Positions 6,457 to 6,500 of a stretch of 6,500 nt of DNA are shown piece after piece. A model generated the notes under the pieces. That model was given only the letters and a program-made list of their open reading frames with translations, did not search any database and was not told the DNA's origin. The DNA is from Oxalobacter formigenes (lineage in GTDB: Bacteria > Pseudomonadota > Gammaproteobacteria > Burkholderiales > Burkholderiaceae_D). Location: positions 25,594 to 32,093 of the forward strand of contig JAHYZB010000046.1 in NCBI GenBank assembly GCA_019424645.1. Direction: 5' to 3'. A program made the position numbers and the translations under genes. How positions within the stretch are numbered: the stretch's first letter is position 1; each line of letters starts with the position of its first letter.

Positions 6457-6500
6457 CTCATTTCTCCACTGCACTGAAGCAGAGATGCGAAGGAAAAAGT

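Overview
The window reads as a stretch of core chromosome from a betaproteobacterium, most likely order Burkholderiales. Three observations point there: the gene order ftsY / M16 peptidase pair / rsmD / coaD / YfhL-type ferredoxin, which I recall from this group; a CoaD with the [11 protein letters not shown] form of its second nucleotide-binding motif; and a YchF close to the proteobacterial type. Base composition is only moderately GC for this order, so a lower-GC lineage such as Oxalobacter-like Oxalobacteraceae is plausible. That placement is an inference from memory, not a search result.

Layout: positions 1-751 hold the first 250 codons of ftsY on the minus strand, with the 3' end beyond the left edge. 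A 71-bp divergent gap (752-822) separates it from a five-gene plus-strand run: two tandem M16 (pitrilysin-type) peptidase genes with signal peptides (823-2166 and 2202-3551), rsmD (3589-4230), coaD (4269-4757) and a small 2[4Fe-4S] ferredoxin, yfhL (4814-5062). The gaps inside the run are 35-56 bp, with no terminator seen between genes, so it is probably one operon. It ends at a hairpin with A and T tracts (5074-5101) that can also stop the convergent gene ychF (5121-6212, minus strand). The last 288 bp carry no gene. They hold a candidate ychF promoter, a purine-rich tract with a short tandem repeat, and a near-consensus sigma-70 promoter (6428-6456) firing out of the right edge, probably into a stable-RNA operon or another highly expressed unit.

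Functionally the genes are housekeeping: membrane targeting of the translation machinery (FtsY), envelope proteolysis (M16 pair), 16S rRNA methylation (RsmD), coenzyme A synthesis (CoaD), an iron-sulfur electron carrier (YfhL) and a ribosome-associated P-loop ATPase/GTPase (YchF). The most informative feature is the division of labour in the M16 pair: the first protein keeps the zinc site and lacks the C-terminal tyrosine of the R/Y pair, while the second has lost the zinc site and keeps that pair, as expected of an obligate heterodimer. I see no mobile element, CRISPR array, phage gene, tRNA or clearly new system here.
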